A stretch of DNA of 64,000 bases from NCBI GenBank assembly GCA_001247695.2, contig LGRX02035459.1:1-64000 (forward strand), in the 5' to 3' direction. Below are positions 33,424 to 43,007 of the stretch, one piece after another. Below the pieces are notes generated by a model. The model saw only the letters and a list, made by a program, of their open reading frames with translations. It searched no databases and was not told the origin of the DNA. Both the position numbers and the translations under genes were made by a program. Positions within the stretch are counted from its first letter, which is position 1. Each line of letters opens with the position of its first letter. The stretch comes from Cymbomonas tetramitiformis (Eukaryota > Chlorophyta > Pyramimonadophyceae > Pyramimonadales > Pyramimonadaceae).

Positions 33424-33780
33424 TCAAATATCAAAAGTTCTAATACTTAACGCACCTGGGCGTGACAATAAAGTTTCCTCTCCGCGTGGCTCTGGCTCGC
33501 CATTATGCACTTCCTCGATGGGTGTGGTATGCGGAACGGCATATGAGGATGACACATCGATAATAACTGGTAGTGGATCTTCTTTGTGCAGACCAGACAG
33601 TTCTGCGGGTAGGTCATGATAACGCCTTTGTGGAGGGGTTCCTGGCTCACTTCTACTTGTCCATGCACCATCGGCACCTCCATCACTATGCGCCGATAGG
33701 TCACTCCCACCATCACTTGTCGTTGACTTACATTGAATCCATGTGCACTCCACTGTCGCCTGTGCAGGCCACTCATACAA
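33424..33780 (-). CDS. Hypothetical Ser/Glu/Pro-rich ORF, possible exon
   Basis: Open for 118 residues (TTSDGGSDLSAHSDGGADGA, then PPQRRYHDLPAELSGLHKED), hydrophilic and without a recognised domain. An ATGTAAGTC donor-like sequence lies inside. Very uncertain. Confidence 0.2.
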   Translation of the reverse strand: MYEWPAQATVECTWIQCKSTTSDGGSDLSAHSDGGADGAWTSRSEPGTPPQRRYHDLPAELSGLHKEDPLPVIIDVSSSYAVPHTTPIEEVHNGEPEPRGEETLLSRPGALSIRTFDI

Positions 33781-34139
33781 ATCATCACGTCAGTGTCAGA
33801 CTGAAAACAATAAAGCTGAATCCTCTTTGTTGAAGGTAAATGCGCACTGCCGGGTGTGACAACGGAGGGTTGATTTGCTCTATGCCCATCTGTTGAGAAT
33901 GAAGTCAGGTTGGCGCAGAAGCTGAAAACTTTTGGATCCCAAGCTACAAAAGCTGCATATAAATGAGCCCCTTGTGTAAATGAGCAAGCTGAATCCAAAG
34001 CTGCTCATCTCAGGACACAGAATGATACAATACACCTATTACGTGTTCATAACGCAGCATGCATTACGCATGTGCGCATAATCACGTGGTGCATGCTAAT
34101 ATAATCTGATTTTGCAACGACCTTCGCTCATACCTACAG

Positions 34140-34300
34140 TATGGGTGTTTCACACTGTGAATCACTTTGTGTGTGGCCTTGTATGCCCCGTTGCGCCGGG
34201 ACACACGTCGTGATTATCACGGTCTGATTTAGCTATCGGATACCTAGATGTTGCTTGGTACAAATCGCACCGATGCGTGGTGGTAAGCCAGAGTGAATAC
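34140..34300 (+). repeat. Dispersed repeat T (MITE-like), copy 1
   Basis: About 160 bp, from TGTTTCACACTGTGAATCAC to GGTGGTAAGCCAGAGTGAAT, containing GCCGGGACACACGTCG and the small palindrome CGTGATTATCACG. Full copies recur at 52283-52455 (same strand) and 60497-60665 (opposite strand). Confidence 0.75.
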
Positions 34301-34510
34301 TGTGACATATATCATTGTTATATACACCCTGCCACGCCACTCACGGACGTATGACATATACCATTGTTTTTATATACACCCTGCCACGCCACTCACGGGA
34401 ACGCAACGTGCAAACAGGGGCAAACAAAATTGTCTTGGGCCCTGGAAAACCTCAGGATGGTATCAACCACCGCAGGGGGGAATAAAAACTATATTTTCCA
34501 ACTCATTGCA
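34301..34510 (+). repeat. Dispersed structured repeat P, copy 1 (with 52-bp end duplication)
   Basis: TATACACCCTGCCACGCCAC at 34321 and again at 34373, then GGGCCCTGGAAAACCTCAGG and GGTATCAACCACCGC. Matches the copies at 52534-52691 and 61587-61747. Confidence 0.8.
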
Positions 34511-34690
34511 GCCTTGCATGCCCCGCCCGCGCGGGGTAAAGCGTTGCGTATGTGTGCCGGAGACACCTTTAAGCACACGGCGGGGAATAAAAACTATATT
34601 TTCCAACTCATTGCAGCCTTGCATGCCCCGCCCGCGCGGGGTAAAGCGTTGCGTATGTGTGCCGAAGACACCTTTGAGCACACTCCGTAA
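34478..34690. repeat. 105-bp tandem duplication
   Basis: The unit GGGGAATAAAAACTATATTT...GACACCTTT(A/G)AGCACAC occurs twice with 105-bp offset and almost no differences. It includes the GC-rich palindrome CCCCGCCCGCGCGGGG. Confidence 0.92.
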
Positions 34691-34772
34691 TGCAAGAAGT
34701 ACACCACGTCCCCAAGTATGTAGAAGATATCAAATTGAATAATCTTCCAATATATATATATATATGTTTTTT

Positions 34773-34910
34773 GTATACTCTCTGCCACACCGTGTGTAAG
34801 AGATCACAATGTGTAATACAGAGGCACCCGCTAAAACAGCAGGCCCTGGAAGACTTCAGGACGGTATCAACCACCGCGAAGGGAAGAAAACTATATAATA
34901 TTCCGATCAG
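34773..34910 (+). repeat. Dispersed structured repeat P, copy 2
   Basis: GTATACTCTCTGCCACACCG...GCAGGCCCTGGAAGACTTCA, then GGACGGTATCAACCACCGC. Diverged but with all the hairpin segments. Confidence 0.75.
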
Positions 34911-36039
34911 ATGCAGGACTGATTATGTCTCTGACAATCTCAAGATAAGTGAAAAGTGGGCACACCTCAAACCTTATGTCATGCACTCGAATCTTGTCGT
35001 AGAACAAGTAGTAGTTGATAAGCTTAATCCAATATTATATCATATATTAAAGCATGCACACTGACCAGCACTTGGGACACTGGTGGTACGCTTCATTTCC
35101 ACAAATGTGACCAAAAACTAGTCTCAAAAGCATGACATATGGGCACACTTCAAAGTATCCTCAAATCACACTCACATATTATACCCATCAAAGTTAGCTG
35201 AACAACGGTAGCGGACAAAAGATGTTGCATCATGCCGTAAAGAAAGAAAGAAAGAACAAAAGAAAGAAAGAACAAAAGAAAAGAAAAAAACTGAGAAAAG
35301 GGGAATATATATATAAAGTGAAAAGAAAAGGAAAGAGACAAAAGAGACAAAAAAAAGCAGATGATAATGAAAACTAGAAAATGTAAAAGAAATACTGCAA
35401 AAATATACCAAAAAAGAAAATTACGACATCATGCTACAGAGTTGTCCAAGCTACATGCCAAAGTAAGTAAATGTATATCTGTTCAGAACTTGGGATCCTG
35501 ATTGTACGCTTACAAAACTCCGAGGAATTTGCGTACTGAGTGCCACAAAATGTGCCCAATATTAAAAGGAGTTTTGCCCTCACGGTCCAGATATACCTTC
35601 TAATATGAAGATGCCAATAGGAAAGGGACCAATAAAATAAATAAAGAAGGGCAAAAAAATGTCATAAACTATGAGACTCACTGTCATCAATTATGGGAAA
35701 ACGGAACGGTTTTGGAAACAATAACGTTCACCACGCCCTTCTAAGTTAAAGTATCATTCAGTCGACAATCATTGCTGACAAATTTCGGATAAGATTCAGT
35801 CTTAAAGTAATTAGTTCTGAAGTCATCAGTCATCAAGTCATCTAGTGACCAAGTATGACCCATCCATGGTAAATGACATGTGACCAAGTCATCAGTCATC
35901 AGTCATCAAAACACATAAGAAATGTTTGAAGTCATATGAAATCAATGTCACATAGTGACCAAGTATGACCCATCCATGGTGACTGCCACATTGTAAAATA
36001 GAACAATGATATATGTCGAAATATAAAAACATATATCAC
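34911..36039. other. AT-rich DNA with simple repeats, no gene
   Basis: A purine tract of GAAAG/AAAAG repeats lies at 35237-35350. The sequence AGTGACCAAGTATGACCCAT is repeated at 35844 and 35954. The phrase CAGAACTTGGGA...GTACGCTTAC is repeated at about 35482 and 36146. Confidence 0.6.
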
Positions 36040-36040
36040 A

Positions 36041-36078
<38 letters not shown>

Positions 36079-36092
36079 GTATATATATATAT
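36040..36092. repeat. (AT)n microsatellite
   Basis: Imperfect AT run with two G interruptions. Confidence 0.95.
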
Positions 36093-36485
36093 CAATATAT
36101 TCGGCACAAAAACCAATAATATGATATATCAAACTGGCAAATCTGTTCAGAACTTGGGACTCTGAAAGTACGCTTACGGAGCGTCTTCGAGAGCAAGAAT
36201 GTACAGTCTCCCCGCACCCAAAGCGCCAAAAACGCAAGCAAGCCGCCTGAGCGTGCCACCTAGTCCGAGCCGCGGACCCAAAAATAATGTTCAAAAATAC
36301 GATTTTGTTACTGACTGTGCCCGCAGGATGCATTAACGACACCACAGAGAACACACCAACGGCACCGACCATGGTGGACGACGCAACGGCAACATACAGA
36401 TTCGGCCCGCCCACACCCCACATGTCACAGTGCTGACTCGCACCCCACGCAAGCTAACGGTTTTTTGTACCCGCAGGGTGAAAAT

Positions 36486-39400
36486 ATGCTCCAACACACG
36501 TTCGTACAACAAGCGAAAACTACCTCCCAGCACACCAAACTCATTTTCACGAGAAACATGGCCAAAACCGCGAACAGACCCAGAATGACGTGCGCAGACT
36601 CGTCGAAATCGACTCAAAAAAACACCACGAGCGAGCAGCATCGCCAGCCACAAGGAGAAGCGACAGCTGGCTTGCCAGTGATCGAAAACATGCAAGGGTA
36701 CGACCTGTGTCTTGACGGCTCGGACTCAGACTCAGAGTTGTGCCACTCTGAAAAAATTACACCACTTGGCCTGTCGGAATCCTCCGAGTCTGAGCAAGAG
36801 TACGCCACCCCGGAAGCTGATCGAGCGACCGGTATGGAGGGCGTACAACGCGGGGAGGACGTTACATCAGAACGTGCTGACGAGACACACACAAAAGACA
36901 CCCCACCCAAGCGACAGGTGCACTTCGCGGGGAGTGAAATCCCACAAAAACAAAAAACATACAAAACACATGAAGACGGGCTACCCGGCACTGCCGGCCC
37001 CCGCGCCAGGAACCCCGAGGGGACAACACCTGGTTACAAAACACAAGTCCCGCAGGAGGATCTGCGAAGGGCGCTGGACCGGCCCATCGACTACAGGAAA
37101 GTCGACGGCGCCCCGACAGACAACATCCCAAGTCTCCTTGAGCGCAACACAACAAAGAACACGGAGAGCCCGCTGGAGAAGGTAGCCAGAATCTACCAGC
37201 GCCGCCCCAAAGCCACAGAAAACCCGGAGGCGAGAATCTTCCACACAGCCATCAAGTGGCACCTTGACCGCAGGGAGGTGCTGGTGGCTGAAGATCCTCC
37301 CGCACACGCCTTTAAACTGGGGGTGCCCGTAGTACGTGGGGAGAGGCTCTCTCTCATCCACGTACGCTCATTCACGGGCAGCAGCCTGGACCCAAGTGAC
37401 ACGGGGCCCACGGGGTTCCCGTATACGGGCACACCCCAGCTAAAAATAGTTGACTTGGACGAGAACATCAAAGAGGTGCTCAAGTACTTAAGGTACCTGA
37501 ACGCCCTTCTCTTTAACGTCTCCGACTCGCCGGAGAACATCGTATACGACCTCCAGAACACGCACGTCTGGCTCAACAGCGCAGGCAGGGTCAGACAAAT
37601 CGACCTCGCCTTCCAAAACAGACCCTTAGCCGCCTTTGTGCTGTTTAACCCAATCTTTCGACTTCCACTGCACGTGGTGCCACAGGCACATCAAACCTGC
37701 ACCAGGGAGCAGCCAGTGCTTCCATGCGTCTACATATGGTCCCCCTGGGCGCCAGTCGAGGGGCCGGTAGCGGGACGCAGCGTCCTGGTCTACGGGCCAC
37801 AGCTCAGGGGAAAGACCATCGAGGAAGTCTCGAACATCCTCGCGACCTCCGTCATCGAAAGGAGAGAGGCCAGACACGAACTGGGACATCTTGTCGACCG
37901 AATCCGAAAAGGTACGGTGAGAGAATCCCCAGACGACGCGGCCCTCAGGGAGGTGCTGCTGCTGGAAGCGGTCTCACCGGCAGCAGCAGAGCTCATCGTA
38001 CAACACCCATACCCCTGGGGCGTTGCTACGACCACCTGCTGGCTACCCAGCAAGGAGGTCAGCGACGAGGTCGCGACCAGAGAAATAGCCATCGTCGACA
38101 GGAAACAGGTGCTTCTTGACCATCATCGAGGCCACATCGTGCAGGCCATCGTGGAGCACGTGGAGAAGCTGACAGCCAACACCACCGCTCTCACGGGCAC
38201 GGGAGACATCTTCGACTTCCACGTGCCGTCCCGGCAGTGGGCACCATCGACGCCTGGAAGCCCATCGTCCTTACTACAATGGAAGCGCAACGGCGGTGGA
38301 TACACCATCAACTACTATGCCATATTCACAGAGAAGGCGTACGACGCGTTGGCCAAAGCGGGGAAACAGACGGTAAGAGTTTTGGCAGGAGTGGACGACT
38401 CTGGCCGCCACATCTCCACCTCAATCACCGTGGAGGTGGGGAGGTGGAGCGCTCAAGGTACGGGCACCATACAGCGACAAACCCCACGGGCAGCACGCAG
38501 CAGAGAGGCACGTGGGGGGAGGATCGACGAGATAGCAGAGGAGGTGGCCTCCAAACTCATCAACAAGGTCGGGTCGAAGGCCGACGAGGTCTTCCAACAG
38601 GCCGCGACCACCAACAAGCAACCCACTCCCGAGACCAAGCAGCTACTCAAGAACATCAACAAACAGCTGGAGAGGTTCAACGAATCGAAGCCCGTCACGC
38701 TGGACGAACTCCGTGACCTACACAAAGAACAAGAGCGCAGCGCCGGCGTACGCCACACCGAAATCACGCAGGAGGTGCGGGGCTTCCACAAGACCTACCA
38801 GGAAACCGGCAGTGCTATGGTGGACACACTTACGGCACTCACCGATCGACTGACAGGTAACGGAAAGCATCAAGCCCCGGACCAACCGCTCCACTTCACC
38901 AAAAGGCCGACACCACAGGCCGCAGAGGAGGACGACCAATACCGGGGCATCCCCTACCGTGGCAAAAAACCCGATCCCAAGAAGAAACAGCCCCCGCCAA
39001 AAAGACCGGCAGTCAGCACGGGGGACCGGGCGATCGACGCCGAGCCGCCAGCGAAACGGAGGGCGCAAGGGGGCGCCCAGGCATCAGCACAAGTGGGGGC
39101 ACAGTCTGAGAGCCCCCGACCCGCCCCGCCAGTCACTAGAAAGGTGAGAAATCATACAACCCCCTGCCCTGCTGACCAACCCACATCACAGGCCACCACA
39201 CCTTGTCAGTGGGATAACATCCCCACTGCACTAACAAACAACAACGGTGTCGCAGAGGACCAAGGAGGCAGCGGGGCTACAAGACAGAGTGGCCTAACAG
39301 TGCCAGCCACAGGGCCCCAACACAAGGTACAAATCACATCTGACACGCCCCCCCCTGAACGATCAGCAGCATACGTAGGCACCATCATAAAACTGACCAA

Positions 39401-40340
39401 AGGGAGGGGGTGTGATCGACCAGGGAAGCTTTCCAACCCACGGGACCGGGGTAGGAACCGGTCATCCTGGGCTGAAGGCCCAGCCAAGAAAGGCAACAGA
39501 AATAGAGGAAGCAGACCCAATATTGTTAGCCTGAACTTACAAACCATGGTAATATTTATGTTGTCTATAACTGCCAATGCCACTGCCACTGGCAAGCACC
39601 ATGAATGCATACACCCAACATGCATTTCCTGCACTGACCATACCGAGGGAACGAGCATGAACCATACACCGTACGAACGAAAGCATTCAATGCATTATAA
39701 CAACTCACAGCAAACTAACCAAAAACTGATAACAACACCTCGACCAACAAAGAGTTCATACCACTATTGGGCCCACCCTGATGACACGCCAACCACTTGG
39801 AGTAATATTGCCTCACACAAACGTAACGAACAGCACCCACACTCCCACGCCAGTGGCAAGCAAAACAAAGGGCACCAAGTAGATAGCAGATGCGGGCACA
39901 CACCAGTGAATACGAAGGCCCAACCCAAACAATTCAGCCAACGAAGGGCGACATTACCACCCAACTGGCTAAACCATGAATGTCCAAATAACACAAATAA
40001 CCCTATAATAACCCTAAGCAAAAAAGGTACAAATAACAGTATACAGCCCAAATTACTGGGAATGAAGCTGAAAAACTCCGGGAGACGACTCAGGGGGGCG
40101 GAAGGGCAACGTACACAAAATATAAGAGCAAATTTCCAACAGTCGACCACAAGCGAATTCCTAAAAATGCTCTACGTTAAAATTGGAAAAACCGGAAAAC
40201 ATATTGAAACCCAGCAAAATTTTTGCACAACCATGGGACAACAAACTAAAAACGCAACCCACTCTGGGAATACCATTAGGGGCGTTACAGCAAGTGATTT
40301 AGGGCAATGTAACGCTGTAACCATAAAACCAAAAAATTGA
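36486..40340 (+). CDS. Dualen N-terminal ORF1-like region plus repeat linker
   Basis: The first in-frame ATGs are at 36486 and 36558. Residues 1 to about 890 (to 39140) form a hydrophilic N-terminus with an acidic Ser-rich stretch (DGSDSDSELCHSEK), then a folded-looking region (SLIHVRSFTGSSLD, VYIWSPWAPVEG), helices (EIAEEVASKLINKVGSKADE) and a basic Pro/Lys-rich tail (KKPDPKKKQPPPKRP). It probably binds RNA like other ORF1 proteins, but I recognise no domain. From 39140 the composition becomes Asn/Thr/His/Gln-rich and leads into the repeat linker, ending at TGA 40338. An AAG-GTGAGA donor-like site lies at about 39139. Confidence 0.7.
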   Translation: MLQHTFVQQAKTTSQHTKLIFTRNMAKTANRPRMTCADSSKSTQKNTTSEQHRQPQGEATAGLPVIENMQGYDLCLDGSDSDSELCHSEKITPLGLSESSESEQEYATPEADRATGMEGVQRGEDVTSERADETHTKDTPPKRQVHFAGSEIPQKQKTYKTHEDGLPGTAGPRARNPEGTTPGYKTQVPQEDLRRALDRPIDYRKVDGAPTDNIPSLLERNTTKNTESPLEKVARIYQRRPKATENPEARIFHTAIKWHLDRREVLVAEDPPAHAFKLGVPVVRGERLSLIHVRSFTGSSLDPSDTGPTGFPYTGTPQLKIVDLDENIKEVLKYLRYLNALLFNVSDSPENIVYDLQNTHVWLNSAGRVRQIDLAFQNRPLAAFVLFNPIFRLPLHVVPQAHQTCTREQPVLPCVYIWSPWAPVEGPVAGRSVLVYGPQLRGKTIEEVSNILATSVIERREARHELGHLVDRIRKGTVRESPDDAALREVLLLEAVSPAAAELIVQHPYPWGVATTTCWLPSKEVSDEVATREIAIVDRKQVLLDHHRGHIVQAIVEHVEKLTANTTALTGTGDIFDFHVPSRQWAPSTPGSPSSLLQWKRNGGGYTINYYAIFTEKAYDALAKAGKQTVRVLAGVDDSGRHISTSITVEVGRWSAQGTGTIQRQTPRAARSREARGGRIDEIAEEVASKLINKVGSKADEVFQQAATTNKQPTPETKQLLKNINKQLERFNESKPVTLDELRDLHKEQERSAGVRHTEITQEVRGFHKTYQETGSAMVDTLTALTDRLTGNGKHQAPDQPLHFTKRPTPQAAEEDDQYRGIPYRGKKPDPKKKQPPPKRPAVSTGDRAIDAEPPAKRRAQGGAQASAQVGAQSESPRPAPPVTRKVRNHTTPCPADQPTSQATTPCQWDNIPTALTNNNGVAEDQGGSGATRQSGLTVPATGPQHKVQITSDTPPPERSAAYVGTIIKLTKGRGCDRPGKLSNPRDRGRNRSSWAEGPAKKGNRNRGSRPNIVSLNLQTMVIFMLSITANATATGKHHECIHPTCISCTDHTEGTSMNHTPYERKHSMHYNNSQQTNQKLITTPRPTKSSYHYWAHPDDTPTTWSNIASHKRNEQHPHSHASGKQNKGHQVDSRCGHTPVNTKAQPKQFSQRRATLPPNWLNHECPNNTNNPIITLSKKGTNNSIQPKLLGMKLKNSGRRLRGAEGQRTQNIRANFQQSTTSEFLKMLYVKIGKTGKHIETQQNFCTTMGQQTKNATHSGNTIRGVTASDLGQCNAVTIKPKN

Positions 40341-40800
40341 CTACACAGATGCACGAAGGGCAGAGCAGCAGCAACTCAATGTGAGCACCCCCACCAGTTA
40401 ACAGTAACATTACCACCCACCCGGCTGCAACGGAACAACCACGACACCGCAGCAAACCCTATAAGAACCCTAAGGGTGGGAAATACTGAAGGCACATATG
40501 ACAGCGTACAGCTCAAGATACCGCGAATAAAGCCGAAAAACTCCAGAGGACGACTCATGGGGGCCAGAGGGCAACGTACGCAAAATATAAAGGCAAACTG
40601 CCAACATTTGACCACAAGTGAGTTCCTAAAAATGCTCTACGCAAGAATTGCAAAAACCGGAAAACACATTGAAGCACGGCGAAATCTTTGCATAACCATG
40701 AGACAACACACCAAAAACGCAACCCACCCAGAGAATGGCATTAGGGGCGTTACAGCAAGTGACTTAGGGCGATGTAACGCAGTAACCACAAACCCTTACG
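40065..40800 (+). repeat. In-frame 465-bp (155-codon) tandem repeat in the Dualen linker
   Basis: The segment with SGRRLRGAEGQRTQNIRANF, TTSEFLKMLY and GVTASDLGQCNAVT recurs 465 bp later as SRGRLMGARGQRTQNIKANC, TTSEFLKMLY and GVTASDLGRCNAVT. A third fragment (DCLRQCNAVAVNP) follows near 40880. The offset is an exact multiple of three, so the frame is kept. The first copy is followed by the TGA. Confidence 0.88.
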
Positions 40801-43007
40801 CAATGGGACAAGCTGCCAGAAACGAAACCCACCCTGAAGGAAACACCAAATACGGTATAGCGGACTGCCTAAGGCAATGTAACGCCGTAGCCGTAAACCC
40901 AACACAAAGGTTGACAGCACCACATTACACACAAAGAGCACGATGGGGCATTACCAGGCCCCTGCAGAACGCCGCACTCGCCCTGACCCCAATACTCACC
41001 ATGCTGATACTTACCATAGTACCAAGAAGAAAAGCGCTTGGTCACACAAGGGAAACAAACAGCATTGAACTCACCAGCATAACGCGTAAAAGGAGAAACA
41101 GGAGGAAATGGACCAAGGCAAGGAACGCGACAAAATGGAGGGCACTACCACCCCCCGGCCAAAAGTTACTCAGAATAATTTACCGAAATGGTAAACCCAT
41201 GTTCATTAGAACAAGGAACCCCGAATATGCAGTAACTGCAATACCAGAGGGCGCCCCAACCAAGGGCAAGCAGCTGAGGCGGGGGGTTGAGCAAAGAATG
41301 AGGCAGAGAGCCAGCCGCTGTAAGAAGGGCATGACAGGTGGGGGAAGCCAGGACCACACGAGAATGCACCCACACAACACCACCACAAAAGGACTGTTCG
41401 AAAGGAAGGGCAGGCTGAACATGTTCCAAATGCAACATGCCCACTCACTATATGAGAATAACCCAATGCCCCCTCTGGTGGTGGCCTCAATGAGGGAAAC
41501 ACTGAAACCAGGGAACAACAAAGAGCCACACACCACGAAGGCATTACAGCTACTCGAGAACCTCCAGAGCTTCTGCATACCAGTATGCGATGGCAAGCAC
41601 TGGAGAGTAGTGCTGGCGGGACCAGACAAGGCAAACGACAAACTTAAACTCTGGATTTACGACTCCTTGAATGGCAAAACCAACGCAACGCTGCGTAACA
41701 CCAAAAGGTTGACGACAGAAATGACCAACTGGGCGGAGCACCTCACTGGGAAATTAAGCAGGCAAGTAACTGTAGAACTGATGAACGTAGGCAACCAAAG
41801 TGCACAAGACCATTACAGTTGTGGAGTATGGGTCTTGATGGCCACCAAAGCATGGATGCACTTCCAGAAAACATGCCCAGAGGGACACTGGCCTACTCAC
41901 TTTAATGAGGCAGTCAGCAAATGGGGAACCACCAACAGGGCAGCGGTCGATGCCTACAGGAAGTCGATACAGCAACCGGTGAAGGAGAGGATAACTGCCG
42001 CAGAGGGACCAAGGCAATTGCCGGAGGATAGTCAGCATGCGACAGAAACCTGGAGGCACAACGGCGGCCCAAACATAAACCCGCAAGTCGAGTCACAAGC
42101 ACCACGAACCCAAGAAAGAGGTGGCAGAGAAGCCACGAAGCAACAAGGACTATGGAGATGGCTCCACAGACTGACCCCTACGAACCCGCCGAGCCACAAT
42201 GAGCAAACACTAGGAGAACAGGGAACGATGGAAACCCACTCAGATGAGGAGGGGGAGGAGATAAGCGATGAACCCACCACACAATGGGAAAAATTCGAAG
42301 ACACACAACAGGGGGCACTGGAAACAAACCAAGACCCCCAAAAACACCAGCCCCCCCTCACTGAGCCAAAAAAGGCAGACATAGGGCAAGACCGCCTACA
42401 CATGCTCACATGGAACATAGCAGGACAAAGTGACGCCTGCCTCGACCTAGCAGAGGTAGTCAGAAAAAGACACCAAAACCAACTGGGTTTGCAAGTGATA
42501 GTGCTCACAGAGGTAAAACATGCACACGATAGTGTGATGAGGAAGTTCAGGGATATGCAGTACACTGCAATAGGCACCAAAACCGAGGCGAAAGCAGCAG
42601 AAGGCACCACAGAGCAAGCAGTAAAAGGAGGAGTAGCCATACTCCTTAGCAGCCCCTACAGCCACGCCCACAACCACCACGTTGTCCCTGCGAGGCACCT
42701 AGAGGGGTACCTACTCCATGTGGTATTACACCTGCCCGGGGAGGTAATGTACCATGTGCTGGGCATTTACAACCCACCAGGGGCAGAAGAGGGAAGAACC
42801 AGGGAAAAAATACTTAAGTACACAGCCAACCTGTTCCGGAGAACAGCGGAAAAACCGAACGAACATGTCATTGTTGGAGGAGACCTCAACGCAAGCAACA
42901 CCAGCACAGGCAAGGGGGTAACGAAAACCGATAAACAATGGAAGAAGCTCGCGGAAGAGCTGAACCTCCACAATGTAGGCCCAACGATTAATACCACGCT
43001 GAACTAG
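40341..43007 (+). CDS. Dualen Ulp1-like protease and AP endonuclease (N part), ends at in-frame TAG
   Basis: Open and in the same frame as ORF1 from the TGA onward. After the linker, a Ulp1/C48-like cysteine protease spans about 41400-41870: LENLQSFCIPVCDGKHWRVV (His at 41598), LWIYDSLNG (Asp at 41661), and NQSAQDHYSCGVWV (Gln at 41805, Cys at 41820). The His-Asp-Gln-Cys order and spacing fit. Such a protease may process the polyprotein or remove a ubiquitin-like modifier. The AP endonuclease begins at 42396 (RLHMLTWNIAGQSD), with QVIVLTEVKHAHD and HVIVGGDLNASN. TAG at 43005 falls between this and the rest of the nuclease (ENRNIDRWL, TSDHEMV). CAG to TAG would explain it. Confidence 0.83.
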   Translation, partial: LHRCTKGRAAATQCEHPHQLTVTLPPTRLQRNNHDTAANPIRTLRVGNTEGTYDSVQLKIPRIKPKNSRGRLMGARGQRTQNIKANCQHLTTSEFLKMLYARIAKTGKHIEARRNLCITMRQHTKNATHPENGIRGVTASDLGRCNAVTTNPYAMGQAARNETHPEGNTKYGIADCLRQCNAVAVNPTQRLTAPHYTQRARWGITRPLQNAALALTPILTMLILTIVPRRKALGHTRETNSIELTSITRKRRNRRKWTKARNATKWRALPPPGQKLLRIIYRNGKPMFIRTRNPEYAVTAIPEGAPTKGKQLRRGVEQRMRQRASRCKKGMTGGGSQDHTRMHPHNTTTKGLFERKGRLNMFQMQHAHSLYENNPMPPLVVASMRETLKPGNNKEPHTTKALQLLENLQSFCIPVCDGKHWRVVLAGPDKANDKLKLWIYDSLNGKTNATLRNTKRLTTEMTNWAEHLTGKLSRQVTVELMNVGNQSAQDHYSCGVWVLMATKAWMHFQKTCPEGHWPTHFNEAVSKWGTTNRAAVDAYRKSIQQPVKERITAAEGPRQLPEDSQHATETWRHNGGPNINPQVESQAPRTQERGGREATKQQGLWRWLHRLTPTNPPSHNEQTLGEQGTMETHSDEEGEEISDEPTTQWEKFEDTQQGALETNQDPQKHQPPLTEPKKADIGQDRLHMLTWNIAGQSDACLDLAEVVRKRHQNQLGLQVIVLTEVKHAHDSVMRKFRDMQYTAIGTKTEAKAAEGTTEQAVKGGVAILLSSPYSHAHNHHVVPARHLEGYLLHVVLHLPGEVMYHVLGIYNPPGAEEGRTREKILKYTANLFRRTAEKPNEHVIVGGDLNASNTSTGKGVTKTDKQWKKLAEELNLHNVGPTINTTLN

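Noticed and set aside
39140..41160. Linker as an intron (AAG-GTGAGA donor near 39139)
   Set aside because: The stretch is open in the element's own frame apart from one TGA and contains a frame-preserving duplication. The only acceptor I noticed (CCCTGCAG near 40968) would not keep the frame. It remains possible but is less likely.
40338..43007. Alternative genetic code reading TGA or TAG as sense
   Set aside because: The element ends at TAA, but other relics here are broken by TGA, TAG and TAA alike and also by frameshifts, so ordinary decay explains the stops.
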